A stretch of DNA of 64,000 nucleotides from Pseudomonas sp. GM80 (GCF_000282515.1 NZ_AKJD01000042.1:124001-188000), one strand, 5' to 3'; positions 7,865 through 17,124 are shown, numbered from the stretch's first letter. Numbers and translations: made by a program. The notes: generated by a model not told the origin, from the letters alone.

Positions 7865-9280
7865 TCATAGGCCTGCGTGGGCGGCGATGGCGGCGGCGAT
7901 GGCCAGGGCCAGCTCTTCGGGTTTGCGCTTGATCGAGTAGTTGGTCAGTTCAGGGTGGCTTTCAACGAAGCTGGTATTGAACTGGCCGCTACGGAATTCC
8001 GGGTTGCGCAGGATTTCCTGGTAGTACGCGGCGGTGGTCTTCACGCCTTGCAGACGCATGTCGTCCAGCGCACGCAGGCCACGATCCATCGCCTCTTCCC
8101 AGGTCAGTGCCCACACAACCAGCTTCAGGCACATCGAGTCGTAGAACGGCGGGATGGTGTAGCCGGTGTAGATCGCTGTGTCGGTGCGCACGCCCGGACC
8201 GCCGGGGGCGTAGTAACGGGTGATCTTGCCGAAGCTCGGCAGGAAGTTGTTCTTCGGGTCTTCGGCGTTGATGCGGAACTGCAACGCGAAACCACGGTGC
8301 TGAATGTCTTCCTGTTTCACCGACAGCGGCAGGCCGGAGGCGATGCGAATCTGCTCGCGAACGATGTCGATCCCGGTGATTTCTTCGGTGATGGTGTGCT
8401 CCACCTGCACCCGGGTGTTCATCTCCATGAAGTACACCTCGCCCTCGGCGAGCAGGAACTCCACGGTACCGGCGTTCTCGTAACCCACAGCCTTGGCCGC
8501 ACGCACCGACAGGTCGCCGATGTAGGCGCGCTGTTCCGGAGTCAGCTGCGGACTCGGGGCGATTTCGATGAGTTTCTGGTTGCGGCGCTGGATCGAGCAG
8601 TCACGCTCGAACAGGTGCACAACGTTACCGAAGCTGTCGCCGAGGATCTGCGCTTCAATGTGCTTGGGATTGACGATGCACTTTTCCAGGAACACTTCGG
8701 CCGAACCGAAGGCCTTGGTCGCTTCGGAGATGACGCGAGGGAAATTCTGTTCAAGTTCTTCGCGGCTGTTGCAGCGACGAATACCGCGACCGCCACCACC
8801 GGAGGTGGCTTTGAGCATCACCGGGTAACCGATGCGGTCGCCCTCGGCCAAGGCCTCTTCAATGTCCGCTACGTTGCCTTCGGTGCCTGGCGTCACCGGT
8901 ACGCCGGCCTTGATCATGCTGCGGCGCGCTTCGGTCTTGTCTCCCATGCGGCGAATGACTTCTGCCGAAGGGCCGATGAATTTGATACCGCGCTCAGCAC
9001 AGATGTCCGCCAGTTCGGCATTTTCCGAAAGGAAACCGTAACCGGGGTGCAATGCATCGCAGCCGGTTTCTACCGCCAGGTTCACCAGTTTGCGCGGGTT
9101 GAGGTAACCGGCCAATGGCTCGGCACCGATGCTGTGGGCCTCATCCGCACGCTTCACATGCAACGCATGGCGGTCGGCGTCGGAAAAAATCGCAACCGAG
9201 CGAATGCCCATTTCGGCGCAGGCTCGCACGATTCGTACGGCAATCTCACCACGGTTGGCGATCAGGATCTTTTTTATCAC
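7865..9280 (-). CDS. pycA: Pyruvate carboxylase subunit A (biotin carboxylase)
   Basis: A biotin carboxylase of 471 aa that charges the biotin of PycB using ATP and bicarbonate. It starts IKKILIANRGEIAVRI, with the glycine-rich ATP-grasp loop SGGGGRGI, EMNTRVQVEHT, and a C-terminal biotin-carboxylase domain. I chose the GTG at 9280 because the family begins with MIKKILIANRGEI and an AAGGGA lies 8 nt upstream; a GTG at 9310 would add ten residues. It sits 101 nt upstream of pycB and is divergent from a LysR gene that probably controls both. Confidence 0.92.
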   Translation of the reverse strand: MIKKILIANRGEIAVRIVRACAEMGIRSVAIFSDADRHALHVKRADEAHSIGAEPLAGYLNPRKLVNLAVETGCDALHPGYGFLSENAELADICAERGIKFIGPSAEVIRRMGDKTEARRSMIKAGVPVTPGTEGNVADIEEALAEGDRIGYPVMLKATSGGGGRGIRRCNSREELEQNFPRVISEATKAFGSAEVFLEKCIVNPKHIEAQILGDSFGNVVHLFERDCSIQRRNQKLIEIAPSPQLTPEQRAYIGDLSVRAAKAVGYENAGTVEFLLAEGEVYFMEMNTRVQVEHTITEEITGIDIVREQIRIASGLPLSVKQEDIQHRGFALQFRINAEDPKNNFLPSFGKITRYYAPGGPGVRTDTAIYTGYTIPPFYDSMCLKLVVWALTWEEAMDRGLRALDDMRLQGVKTTAAYYQEILRNPEFRSGQFNTSFVESHPELTNYSIKRKPEELALAIAAAIAAHAGL

Positions 9281-9342
9281 TTGGAGGTTCCCTTGAGCCG
9301 GTGGCACCACGACCTGCTAGACCCAGGTCGACGCGTGACCAA

Positions 9343-9444
9343 ATGTTTCAATTTAGTCGCAGGTCCACACTAGCGCTCATGAGGGATTAACAAAAATGAA
9401 TAAAAATTGGGTCAGGCATAAGTAAAGACTTATAGTTGAAACAT
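9343..9444. promoter_or_regulatory. Divergent pycA/LysR promoter region with paired inverted half-sites
   Basis: The intergenic space contains ATGTTTCAA (9343-9351) and its exact inverse TTGAAACAT (9436-9444). A LysR-like palindrome ATAAGT-N4-ACTTAT (9418-9433) lies next to the second, 38 nt before the LysR start. The arrangement suits a LysR protein that represses itself and acts on pycA. Confidence 0.45.
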
Positions 9445-9470
9445 CAGCCCGCCGTCAGAGCCTGTAAAAA

Positions 9471-10433
9471 ATGCGTAAGTCCTTGATGCGTATGACATTG
9501 CGTCAATTGCAGATCTTCAACGAAGTGTGTGATTTACGCTCGTACAGCCGCGCAGCCGAGGAAATGTCCCTCACACAACCGGCCGTCAGCCTACAGATTC
9601 GTCAGCTCGAAGAGCTGATCGGCCAGCCATTATTCGATTATGTCGGCAAAAAACTCTACATGACCGAAGCCGCTGAAGCCTTACAGCGCGCCAGTCGGGA
9701 CATTTTCGGACGTCTGGAAAACCTCGATATGCAGCTGTCGGACATGCAGGGATCGCTGCAAGGTCAGCTGAAACTGGCGGTGGAATCCAGCGCCAAATAC
9801 TTCGTCCCGCACCTGTTCGCCGCGTTCAAGCGCCAGCACCCGGAAGTGAATCTGCAATTGACGGTAGTCAACCGTGGCCAGGTCATTCGCAGGCTGTCCG
9901 ATAACCGTGATGATCTGGTGATCATGTCCATGGTGCCGCAGGACATGGGCCTGGAATTCCTGCCGTTCCTTAACAATCCGATTGTCGCGGTAGCGCGCCC
10001 GGATCACCCGTTGGCGCACATGGGCCCGCTGCGCCTGCAGGATCTTGAGCCCTACACGTTGCTGATTCGCGAACCCGGCTCGGGAACGCGATTGGCGTGT
10101 GAAGAGTATTTCAAAGAGAAACGCGTGCACTTCACCCAGACCCAGGAAGTGGCCTCGGCCGAAGCACAACGTGAATGTGTGCAGGCGGGTCTGGGCCTGG
10201 CGCTGTTGACGCGCCATGCCCTGAACCTGGAGCTGGCGACCGGTGGGCTCGTCGAGCTGCCGGTCGAGGAATTGCCGCTGCTGCGTAGCTGGTGCCTGGT
10301 GCAAGCAAAAGCCAAACGCTTGTCACCGGTGGCGCACGCCTTCCTGGCGTTTATCCGCAGCGAGCGCGTGCAGATCAGCGCGCTGGTTGAGCGCTTCGAC
10401 GGGAAGCTGCGGGTGCCGCCTGCCAGTGAGTGA
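9471..10433 (+). CDS. LysR-family transcriptional regulator, probable regulator of pycAB
   Basis: A 320-aa LysR protein. The N-terminal winged helix-turn-helix reads LRQLQIFNEVCDLRSYSRAAEEMSLTQPAVSLQIRQLEEL, with a linker helix and a periplasmic-binding-like effector domain from about residue 95 (GQLKLAVESSAKYFVPHLF). It is divergent from pycA, the usual layout of a LysR regulator and its target. The start at 9471 (MRKSLMRMTLRQ) is used; ATG codons at 9486 and 9492 are alternatives. The effector is not evident. Its 3' end overlaps the convergent small gene by 59 bp. Confidence 0.88.
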   Translation: MRKSLMRMTLRQLQIFNEVCDLRSYSRAAEEMSLTQPAVSLQIRQLEELIGQPLFDYVGKKLYMTEAAEALQRASRDIFGRLENLDMQLSDMQGSLQGQLKLAVESSAKYFVPHLFAAFKRQHPEVNLQLTVVNRGQVIRRLSDNRDDLVIMSMVPQDMGLEFLPFLNNPIVAVARPDHPLAHMGPLRLQDLEPYTLLIREPGSGTRLACEEYFKEKRVHFTQTQEVASAEAQRECVQAGLGLALLTRHALNLELATGGLVELPVEELPLLRSWCLVQAKAKRLSPVAHAFLAFIRSERVQISALVERFDGKLRVPPASE

Positions 10434-10578
10434 TCTCGGGAAAGTCGCCGATCTCGGCTTGAAGCTGACGGAGTTCGAAGCGATCTTCGATGGCGCGGCG
10501 AAATTCCATGCGGCGCTGGTCTTCCTGCTGACGACGGGTTTTCGCGGCGCTGTTGCGTTCTTCGTAGGGCTGAGCCAT
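10375..10578 (-). CDS. Small conserved protein, PA3496-like
   Basis: A 67-aa basic protein whose core NSAAKTRRQQEDQRRMEFRR is characteristic, from memory, of the PA3496 family of small pseudomonad proteins (labelled putative envelope integrity proteins). A good ribosome site, GGGAGA, lies 6 nt before the ATG. Its stop lies inside the 3' end of the LysR gene, so the two genes overlap tail to tail by 59 bp. There is no signal peptide or membrane helix, so a cytoplasmic role is likely. The C-terminal 20 residues, encoded within the overlap, look unconserved. Confidence 0.65.
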   Translation of the reverse strand: MAQPYEERNSAAKTRRQQEDQRRMEFRRAIEDRFELRQLQAEIGDFPEITHWQAAPAASRRSAQPAR

Positions 10579-10698
10579 TTCGAGTCTCCCAAGGCGATGA
10601 CGGGAGTTTCACGATAGGCGGGAGGGATGACGGTTTGGCTGCGTAGGGATGACAGTGCGATGAAACTTGCGCAGGGTTGCGGTGTTTTTGAGGACGCT

Positions 10699-10789
10699 AT
10701 CGCTGGCAAGCCAGCTCCCACAGGGTTTTGTGTCGTACACAAACGATGTAAACACTCGAAAAAACTGTGGGAGCGGGCTTGCCCGCGAT
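10699..10789. repeat. REP pair of the GTGGGAGCGGGCTTGCCCGCGA type
   Basis: A left arm ATCGCTGGCAAGCCAGCTCCCACAG (10699-10723, shown here in parts) is inverted relative to CTGTGGGAGCGGGCTTGCCCGCGAT (10765-10789). It is a different family from the other REPs here. It lies in the 232-bp gap between the small gene and hexR; no gene is seen in the rest of the gap. Confidence 0.8.
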
Positions 10790-10790
10790 T

Positions 10791-10807
10791 AAGGTCGGAA
10801 CGACCTT
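10791..10807. terminator. Short hairpin after hexR
   Basis: AAGGTCG-GAA-CGACCTT is a 7-bp stem with a 3-nt loop, 3 nt past the hexR stop on the minus strand. It lacks a clear T-run, so termination is uncertain. Confidence 0.35.
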
Positions 10808-10810
10808 GCT

Positions 10811-11677
10811 TTAATCATCGAGGGCTTTTGCCGCTTTCGGCGACAAGCGCAAGCTGCGCAGACTGCGCTTCACGCTCTTGAGGTGGTTGACCAGACTCGG
10901 CCCACGCGCCATGGCCACGCCCATCGCCAACACGTCGATCACCACCAGGTGGGCGATACGCGAGGTCAGCGGCGTATAGATTTCGGTGTCTTCATGCACA
11001 TCGATCGCCAGATTCACAGTCGACAACTCGGCCAGCGGAGTCTGGCTCGGGCACAAGGTAATCAACGACGCCCCGCTCTCGCGCACCAGATTGGCGGTGA
11101 TCAGCAAATCCTTGGAACGCCCCGATTGCGAAATACAGATCGCCACATCAGTGGGCTTCAACGTCACCGCCGACATCGCCTGCATGTGCGGATCGGAATA
11201 CGCCGCTGCCGTCAGCAGCAAACGAAAGAACTTGTGCTGCGCATCCGCCGCCACCGCGCCCGAAGCGCCAAAACCATAGAACTCGACGCGCTGCGCCTGC
11301 GACATCAACGTCACCGCGCGTTGCAACTCGATCGGATCGAGCTTCTCGCGAACCTCCATCAGGGTGTGCAATGTGGTGTCGAAAATCTTCAGGCTGTAAT
11401 CGGCAACCGAGTCGTCTTCGTGGATCGCGAACTGACCGAAGCTGGCACCAGCGGCCAGGCTTTGCGCCAATTTGAGTTTGAGATCCTGAAAACCGGAGCA
11501 ACCGATGGCGCGACAGAAGCGCACGATGGTCGGCTCGCTGATGCCGACGCTGTGGGCCAGGTCGGCCATGGAACTGTGCATCACCGCCGCAGGGTCAAGC
11601 AGCACGTGGTCGGCGACCTTGAGCTCCGACTTGCGTAACAGGTGACGTGATTGGGCGATGTGTTGCAGCAGATTCAA
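10811..11677 (-). CDS. hexR: HexR/RpiR-family transcriptional regulator
   Basis: A 288-aa regulator with an N-terminal RpiR helix-turn-helix (MADLAHSVGISEPTIVRFCRAIG) and a C-terminal SIS sugar-phosphate-binding domain (about 120-260; YGFGASGAVAADAQHKF, CISQSGRSKDLL). HexR proteins repress glucose catabolism genes such as zwf, edd and gap and are released by 2-keto-3-deoxy-6-phosphogluconate. In many pseudomonads hexR is divergent from zwf; here no zwf is adjacent, so this may be the second HexR paralogue (compare PA5438). A HexR-like operator in its own promoter suggests self-control. Confidence 0.85.
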   Translation of the reverse strand: MNLLQHIAQSRHLLRKSELKVADHVLLDPAAVMHSSMADLAHSVGISEPTIVRFCRAIGCSGFQDLKLKLAQSLAAGASFGQFAIHEDDSVADYSLKIFDTTLHTLMEVREKLDPIELQRAVTLMSQAQRVEFYGFGASGAVAADAQHKFFRLLLTAAAYSDPHMQAMSAVTLKPTDVAICISQSGRSKDLLITANLVRESGASLITLCPSQTPLAELSTVNLAIDVHEDTEIYTPLTSRIAHLVVIDVLAMGVAMARGPSLVNHLKSVKRSLRSLRLSPKAAKALDD

Positions 11678-11716
11678 GGGGCTGGACTCTTCTTATGGGC
11701 AAGGATGTAGCACGCT

Positions 11717-11731
11717 TGTAGTTATACTACA
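11717..11731. promoter_or_regulatory. HexR operator
   Basis: TGTAGTTATACTACA is a perfect 6-3-6 palindrome that fits the known gammaproteobacterial HexR consensus (TGTARTNNNAYTACA). It lies 40 nt upstream of the hexR ATG, where a bound repressor would block the promoter. Confidence 0.75.
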
Positions 11732-11804
11732 TGAATTGGCTTTTTGCCTGCTCAATGCGTAACTCCATGTCCCCATATCAGGCGCGATGAGGTGCATGTA
11801 GCCC

Positions 11805-14678
11805 TTAAAACGGTTTTTCCTGTTCACGCAAAAGCCCGGCCAGCGCGGCAGCCTCCACCGGACGGCTGATCAGATAGCCCTGCACTTCATCGCAACGTTC
11901 GGCGCGCAGAAATTCCAACTGATCCTGGCGCTCAACGCCTTCGGCCACCACCTTCAGCGAGAGCCCGTGGGCCATGGCAATGATCGCGCGGGTAATCGCC
12001 GCATCCTCACTGCCTTCACCCAATCCGCGTATGAACGCCTGATCGATCTTCACGTAATCCACCGGAATACGCTTGAGGTAACTCAATGACGAATAGCCGG
12101 TGCCGAAGTCGTCGATGGCCAGCTTCACCCCCAGATCGCGCAGTTGCTGGAAGGTCGCGATGATGTGTTCGACGCTGTCGAGCAACTGGCTTTCGGTCAG
12201 TTCCAGCTCAAGGTAGTGCGGCGCCAGCCCGGTTTCTTCCAGCACCTGGCGCACCAGGCTGACCAGTTTGCCCTGACGTAATTGATGCACCGACAGATTC
12301 ACCGACACGCGGATCGGCTCCAGCCCCTGCCGCTGCCATTCACACGCTTGCCAGCAAGCCTGGCGCAGGACGAATTCGCCGATCGGGCCGATCAGGCCGG
12401 TTTCCTCAGCCAGCCCGATAAAGTCCCCCGGCGGCACCCGGCCCATGGTCGGGTGATCCCAGCGCACCAGCGCTTCCGCCGCGTTCAGTCGCCCGGATGC
12501 GAGACAGAGCTTCGGCTGATAGAACACTTTTAGCTGCTTTTCTTCGATGGCTTTGCGCAGCTGGTTTTCCAGTTGCAGGCGCTCAAGGGTGCTGGCCTGC
12601 AAGCTGTCGGTGTAGAACTGGAAGTTGTTACCGCCCAAGTGCTTGGCGTGTTGCATGGCCATGTTCGACTGGCTGACCAACGCGGAAATCTCCCGCGCGT
12701 TGTCCGGCAACATGCTGATGCCCATCGAGGCACTGACGACCAGCTCATGCCCTTCGACGGTCAGTGGCAAGCGCAACTTGCTCGACAGTCGGGTGGCGAC
12801 ACGGGCCAGGCTCGACAGGTTGCCGTAAGCATCGAACAACACTGCGAACTCATCACCGGACAACCGCGCGATGGTGTCGGCCTCCGGCAAGGCATTGACC
12901 AGCCGACGCGCCATTTTCTGCAACATCTGGTCAGCGACCTCGTGGCCGAGGCTGTCGTTGAGCAATTTGAAGCGATCCAGATTAATGTGCAGCAACGCCA
13001 GGCTACGCCGCCCGCCCTGCCGCACGCGTTGATGCGCTTCATGCAGGCGCTCGCGGAACAGTGATCGATTGGCCAGCCCGGTCAGTTCGTCGTAATGGGT
13101 CAGGTAACGCATGCGCTCTTCGGATTCGCGCCGCGCTGACAGATCGGCGAAGAAGCCGACGATATGACTTACATTTCCCCGACTGTCGCGCACTGCATTC
13201 AGCTGCAACCACTGCGGGTATAACTCGCCATTCTTGCGCGTCTCCACCAGTTCGCCCTGCCAACTGCCGTGCTGTTCCAGCGCATGGCGGATAGCGACGT
13301 AATGACGGCGCGCATCGCGGCTGCAAGGCAGCTCGACGACGTTGCGCCCGAGCATGTCGTCGATGTCGTAGCCAGTCACGCGGCTGAACGCCTGATTGAT
13401 TGCGATCAGCGAGTAATTCGGGTCGAGAATCACGATACCTTCGCTGGCCGCTTCGAACACCGTCGCCGCCAGGCGTTGCTGCTCTTCGAGGCTTTTGCTG
13501 ACGCTGATGTCACGGCGAGTACCGACCATGCGGATCACACGGCCACTTTCGCTGCGCTCCACGGCGCGACCACGGTCTTCGATCCACACCCAATGACCGT
13601 CGCCATGACGCACGCGGTACTCGATCTGATAATCCTCGGTGCGGCCCTTCAAATGCTCGATCAATGCGTGCTTGAGGGTGGGCACGTCCTCCGGGTGCAA
13701 GCGCGGTTTGAGGTCGCGCAGCAGTGCCGTGACAAATTCCGGGGCGAGGCCGAACAGCTCCTGAATCTGCGTGTGATGAACTTCATCGGTTTGCAGGTTC
13801 CAGTCCCACAACCCCAGTTCACTGGCTTTCAACGCCAGCGCCAGCCGCGCTTCGCTTTTGCTCAGGGCCTGATTGGCAGCATCGAGCTCGCGGCTGCGCT
13901 GGGCGACGCGGTCTTCGAGCTCGACCTGCGCTTCGCGCAACTTGCCCTCGGCACAGCGCCGGTGATCGATTTCCCGGGCCAGTTCCTGATTGAGCTGCTC
14001 GCTGCGCGATTGAGTTTGCTGCAGGTGTTCGATCAGGTGCTGATTCTGGAAGCGCCGCAGCAAGCCGCGATCGATCAGGCGATTGACCTGCCACGCGACC
14101 ACGCTCAGCGAGCCGAGCAGAATCAACCCGAGCCAGCCCCAACCGCGCGCCTGTTCATCGCCGCCCCAGAATAAAAAGCCGATCGCCGGCAGCAGACACG
14201 GCAAGGTAAAGGACAGGAACGCCGGCAGGCTCACCGCGTAAGCGACACTGGCCGACAGGGTCGCGGCACCGATCAGGCCGAACACCCAGGCTTGCTGCAT
14301 GAAATTATCGGCGGGCACCAATGCGATGCCGGCACCGGCCAGCGTCAGCCCGGTCAGGGTCGAGCCGAGCAGAAACATCCGCAACCAGATGGGTTGGGCC
14401 TGGCGGTCAGGGATTGCCGAGTCGAATGCCGCAACCTGAATCACCCGCAACGCCACCAGCGACAATAGCCACACCAGCCAGACGCTGACCACGAAGTAGC
14501 GCTGCGGGCTCCAGAGCAAACCGGCGCAGACCAGACCATTGATGAGCATGAAAAGAGTGGGCAACAAGGAGCCCTGATACAGCAGACGCGTGCGCTCCAC
14601 CGCCATTTCGACGGCATAGTGCTTGCGGATAACCCGGGGTTCCACAGAGGGGCCCGACAGTTCGGCGCTGAGGGTCAT
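11805..14678 (-). CDS. Membrane PAS-GGDEF-EAL cyclic-di-GMP protein
   Basis: A 957-aa protein expected to control cyclic-di-GMP. The order is about six transmembrane helices (residues 30-215), a coiled coil, two PAS domains with PAC motifs (about 280-530), GGDEF and EAL. The GGDEF site reads SGDEF, so synthase activity is uncertain. The EAL domain is intact: AAEALVRWDHP, ELTESQLLD, IDDFGTGYSSL, VKIDQAFI and VAEGVE, so phosphodiesterase activity is likely. The ATG at 14678 (MTLSAELSG) is preferred; an in-frame start at 14738 would put 20 unlikely residues before it. It is divergent from uvrD and has no regulator partner nearby. Confidence 0.88.
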   Translation of the reverse strand: MTLSAELSGPSVEPRVIRKHYAVEMAVERTRLLYQGSLLPTLFMLINGLVCAGLLWSPQRYFVVSVWLVWLLSLVALRVIQVAAFDSAIPDRQAQPIWLRMFLLGSTLTGLTLAGAGIALVPADNFMQQAWVFGLIGAATLSASVAYAVSLPAFLSFTLPCLLPAIGFLFWGGDEQARGWGWLGLILLGSLSVVAWQVNRLIDRGLLRRFQNQHLIEHLQQTQSRSEQLNQELAREIDHRRCAEGKLREAQVELEDRVAQRSRELDAANQALSKSEARLALALKASELGLWDWNLQTDEVHHTQIQELFGLAPEFVTALLRDLKPRLHPEDVPTLKHALIEHLKGRTEDYQIEYRVRHGDGHWVWIEDRGRAVERSESGRVIRMVGTRRDISVSKSLEEQQRLAATVFEAASEGIVILDPNYSLIAINQAFSRVTGYDIDDMLGRNVVELPCSRDARRHYVAIRHALEQHGSWQGELVETRKNGELYPQWLQLNAVRDSRGNVSHIVGFFADLSARRESEERMRYLTHYDELTGLANRSLFRERLHEAHQRVRQGGRRSLALLHINLDRFKLLNDSLGHEVADQMLQKMARRLVNALPEADTIARLSGDEFAVLFDAYGNLSSLARVATRLSSKLRLPLTVEGHELVVSASMGISMLPDNAREISALVSQSNMAMQHAKHLGGNNFQFYTDSLQASTLERLQLENQLRKAIEEKQLKVFYQPKLCLASGRLNAAEALVRWDHPTMGRVPPGDFIGLAEETGLIGPIGEFVLRQACWQACEWQRQGLEPIRVSVNLSVHQLRQGKLVSLVRQVLEETGLAPHYLELELTESQLLDSVEHIIATFQQLRDLGVKLAIDDFGTGYSSLSYLKRIPVDYVKIDQAFIRGLGEGSEDAAITRAIIAMAHGLSLKVVAEGVERQDQLEFLRAERCDEVQGYLISRPVEAAALAGLLREQEKPF

Positions 14679-14935
14679 GGGCAACGTTCTTGTTCTTATA
14701 AGGAGGGCGTGCGCCCGAAACGTGGACGGAGCATACACAAGCCGACCCCGTTGCCAAACTGCCCCAGATCATAATTTCATCGAAACTTTTCCGCCCTCAG
14801 GCCCCGGTAAAACCCGCAGAGTGAGGCGGGCTCAAGCCTGTAGCCGGTGACCGACCGGTCGTCATCGGCAGCACTTTCATCGGCTAATACAAAGCTCGGT
14901 TTGCCCGGGCCTGCGGCGCACCCTAGAATGCCCCG

Positions 14936-17119
14936 ATGCGCGATGATCTCTCCCTTCTGCTGAACTCCCTCAACGATGCCCAACGCCAGGCCGTAGCAGC
15001 CCCCGTTGGCCGTCAGTTGGTCCTGGCCGGTGCTGGCTCCGGTAAAACCCGAGTGCTGGTGCACCGTATCGCCTGGTTGATCCAGGTCGAAAACGCCTCG
15101 CCCCACTCCATTCTGTCGGTGACCTTCACCAACAAGGCCGCTGCCGAGATGCGTCACCGCATCGAGCAGTTGCTGGGGATCAACCCGGCCGGCATGTGGG
15201 TCGGCACCTTCCACGGCCTGGCGCATCGCTTGTTGCGGGCGCACTGGCAGGAAGCGGGCTTGAGCCAGACCTTCCAGATTCTCGACAGCGACGACCAGCA
15301 ACGGCTGGTCAAGCGGGTGATCCGCGAGCTGGGCCTCGACGAGCAGCGCTGGCCGGCCCGTCAGGCGCAGTGGTTCATCAACGGCCAGAAAGACGAAGGT
15401 CTGCGGCCGCAACACATTCAGGCCAGCGGCGATCTGTACCTGGCGACCATGCGCGGCGTTTACGAGGCCTACGAGGCGGCGTGCCGGCGTGCCGGCGTGA
15501 TCGATTTCTCCGAACTGCTGCTGCGTGCCCTCGATTTGTGGCGCGATCATCCGGGCCTGTTGGCGCACTACCAAAAGCGCTTCCGCCATATTCTGGTGGA
15601 CGAGTTCCAGGACACCAACGCCGTGCAGTACGCCTGGTTGCGCCTGCTCGGCAAGGGCGGCGACAGCCTGATGGTGGTCGGCGACGACGATCAGTCGATT
15701 TACGGCTGGCGCGGCGCGAAGATCGAGAACATTCATCAGTACTCGTCCGACTTCGCCGACTCGGTGACCATTCGTCTTGAGCAGAACTACCGCTCCACCG
15801 CCGGCATCCTCAAGGCTGCCAACGCCCTGATCGCCAACAACACCGGGCGCCTCGGCAAAGAGCTGTGGACCGATGGCGGCGATGGCGAAGCGATCAATCT
15901 GTACGCCGCGTTCAACGAACACGACGAAGCACGCTACGTTGTCGAAACCATCGAAAGCGCGCTGAAAACCGGCTTGGCCCGTAGCGATATCGCGATTCTG
16001 TACCGCTCCAACGCCCAGTCGCGCGTTTTGGAAGAAGCCTTGCTGCGCGAGCGTATTCCGTATCGCATCTATGGCGGTCAGCGCTTCTTCGAACGTGCGG
16101 AAATCAAGAACGCCATGGCGTACCTGCGTTTGCTTGAAGGTCGCGGCAACGATGCGGCGCTGGAGCGGGTGATCAACGTACCGGCCCGTGGCATCGGCGA
16201 GAAAACCGTCGAAGCCATCCGCGAGCACGCGCGCCACAGCGATGTGTCGATGTGGGAAGCGATGCGCCAACTGGTCGCCAATAAAGGCCTGACCGGTCGC
16301 GCTGCCGGTGCGTTGGGCGCGTTCATCGAGCTGATCGAGAACCTCGCCGCCAAGTGCATGGAAATGCCGTTGCACTTGATGACGCAAACCGTCATCGAGC
16401 AATCCGGCCTGATCGCTTATCACCAAGCGGAAAAAGGTGAAAAAGGCCAGGCCCGGGTAGAAAACCTTGAGGAATTGGTCAGCGCCGCGCGCAACTTCGA
16501 GAACAACGAAGAAGACGAAGAGCTGACGCCACTGGCGGCATTCCTCGGCCATGCGTCGCTGGAAGCAGGCGACACCCAGGCCGACGAGCACGAAGACAGC
16601 ATTCAGTTGATGACCCTGCACAGCGCCAAAGGCCTGGAATTCCCTTACGTGTTCCTCGTGGGCATGGAAGAAGGCCTGTTCCCGCACAAGATGAGCCTGG
16701 AAGAACCGGGACGTCTTGAAGAAGAACGGCGTCTGGCTTACGTCGGCATCACCCGGGCGATGCAGAATCTGGTGATGACCTACGCAGAAACCCGACGCCT
16801 GTACGGCAGCGAAACCTACAACAAGGTCTCGCGCTTCGTACGCGAAGTGCCGAAGGGTCTGATTCAGGAAGTGCGTTTGTCGAACAGCGTCAGCCGACCG
16901 TTCGGCGGCAATCAGTCGATGAGCGGCAGCAACCTGTTCGCCGGCAGTGAAATCCCGGAGACCGGGTTGAGCCTCGGTCAGGCGGTTCGCCATTCGATCT
17001 TCGGCGACGGCGTGATCCTCAACTTCGAGGGCGCCGGTGCGCAGGCACGGGTGCAGGTGAACTTCAGCGAAGGCAGCAAGTGGCTGATGCTCGGTTACGC
17101 CAAGCTGGAAGCTATCTAA
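14936..17119 (+). CDS. uvrD: DNA helicase II
   Basis: A 727-aa superfamily 1A 3'-5' helicase that acts in nucleotide excision repair and methyl-directed mismatch repair. Visible motifs: Q-motif LNDAQRQAV, Walker A AGAGSGKTRVL (about 34-44), motif Ia TFTNKAAAEM, Walker B LVDEFQDTN, motif III GDDDQSIYGWRGA, motif IV QNYRST, motif V LMTLHSAKGLEF, and motif VI EERRLAYVGITRA. The C-terminus has the RNA-polymerase-binding Tudor-like region (VRHSIFGDGVI). The length is normal for UvrD. Confidence 0.97.
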   Translation: MRDDLSLLLNSLNDAQRQAVAAPVGRQLVLAGAGSGKTRVLVHRIAWLIQVENASPHSILSVTFTNKAAAEMRHRIEQLLGINPAGMWVGTFHGLAHRLLRAHWQEAGLSQTFQILDSDDQQRLVKRVIRELGLDEQRWPARQAQWFINGQKDEGLRPQHIQASGDLYLATMRGVYEAYEAACRRAGVIDFSELLLRALDLWRDHPGLLAHYQKRFRHILVDEFQDTNAVQYAWLRLLGKGGDSLMVVGDDDQSIYGWRGAKIENIHQYSSDFADSVTIRLEQNYRSTAGILKAANALIANNTGRLGKELWTDGGDGEAINLYAAFNEHDEARYVVETIESALKTGLARSDIAILYRSNAQSRVLEEALLRERIPYRIYGGQRFFERAEIKNAMAYLRLLEGRGNDAALERVINVPARGIGEKTVEAIREHARHSDVSMWEAMRQLVANKGLTGRAAGALGAFIELIENLAAKCMEMPLHLMTQTVIEQSGLIAYHQAEKGEKGQARVENLEELVSAARNFENNEEDEELTPLAAFLGHASLEAGDTQADEHEDSIQLMTLHSAKGLEFPYVFLVGMEEGLFPHKMSLEEPGRLEEERRLAYVGITRAMQNLVMTYAETRRLYGSETYNKVSRFVREVPKGLIQEVRLSNSVSRPFGGNQSMSGSNLFAGSEIPETGLSLGQAVRHSIFGDGVILNFEGAGAQARVQVNFSEGSKWLMLGYAKLEAI

Positions 17120-17124
17120 AAGCG

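Noticed and set aside
6012..7940. 642-codon open frame opposite pycB
   Set aside because: Mirror of a strongly conserved gene, with His/Val-rich shadow composition and no domain.
7877..9373. 498-codon open frame opposite pycA
   Set aside because: Shadow of pycA; no family resemblance and no start signal.
14777..16993. Long open frame on the strand opposite uvrD
   Set aside because: No recognised domain or ribosome site; high GC favours long antisense frames, and uvrD is unmistakable.
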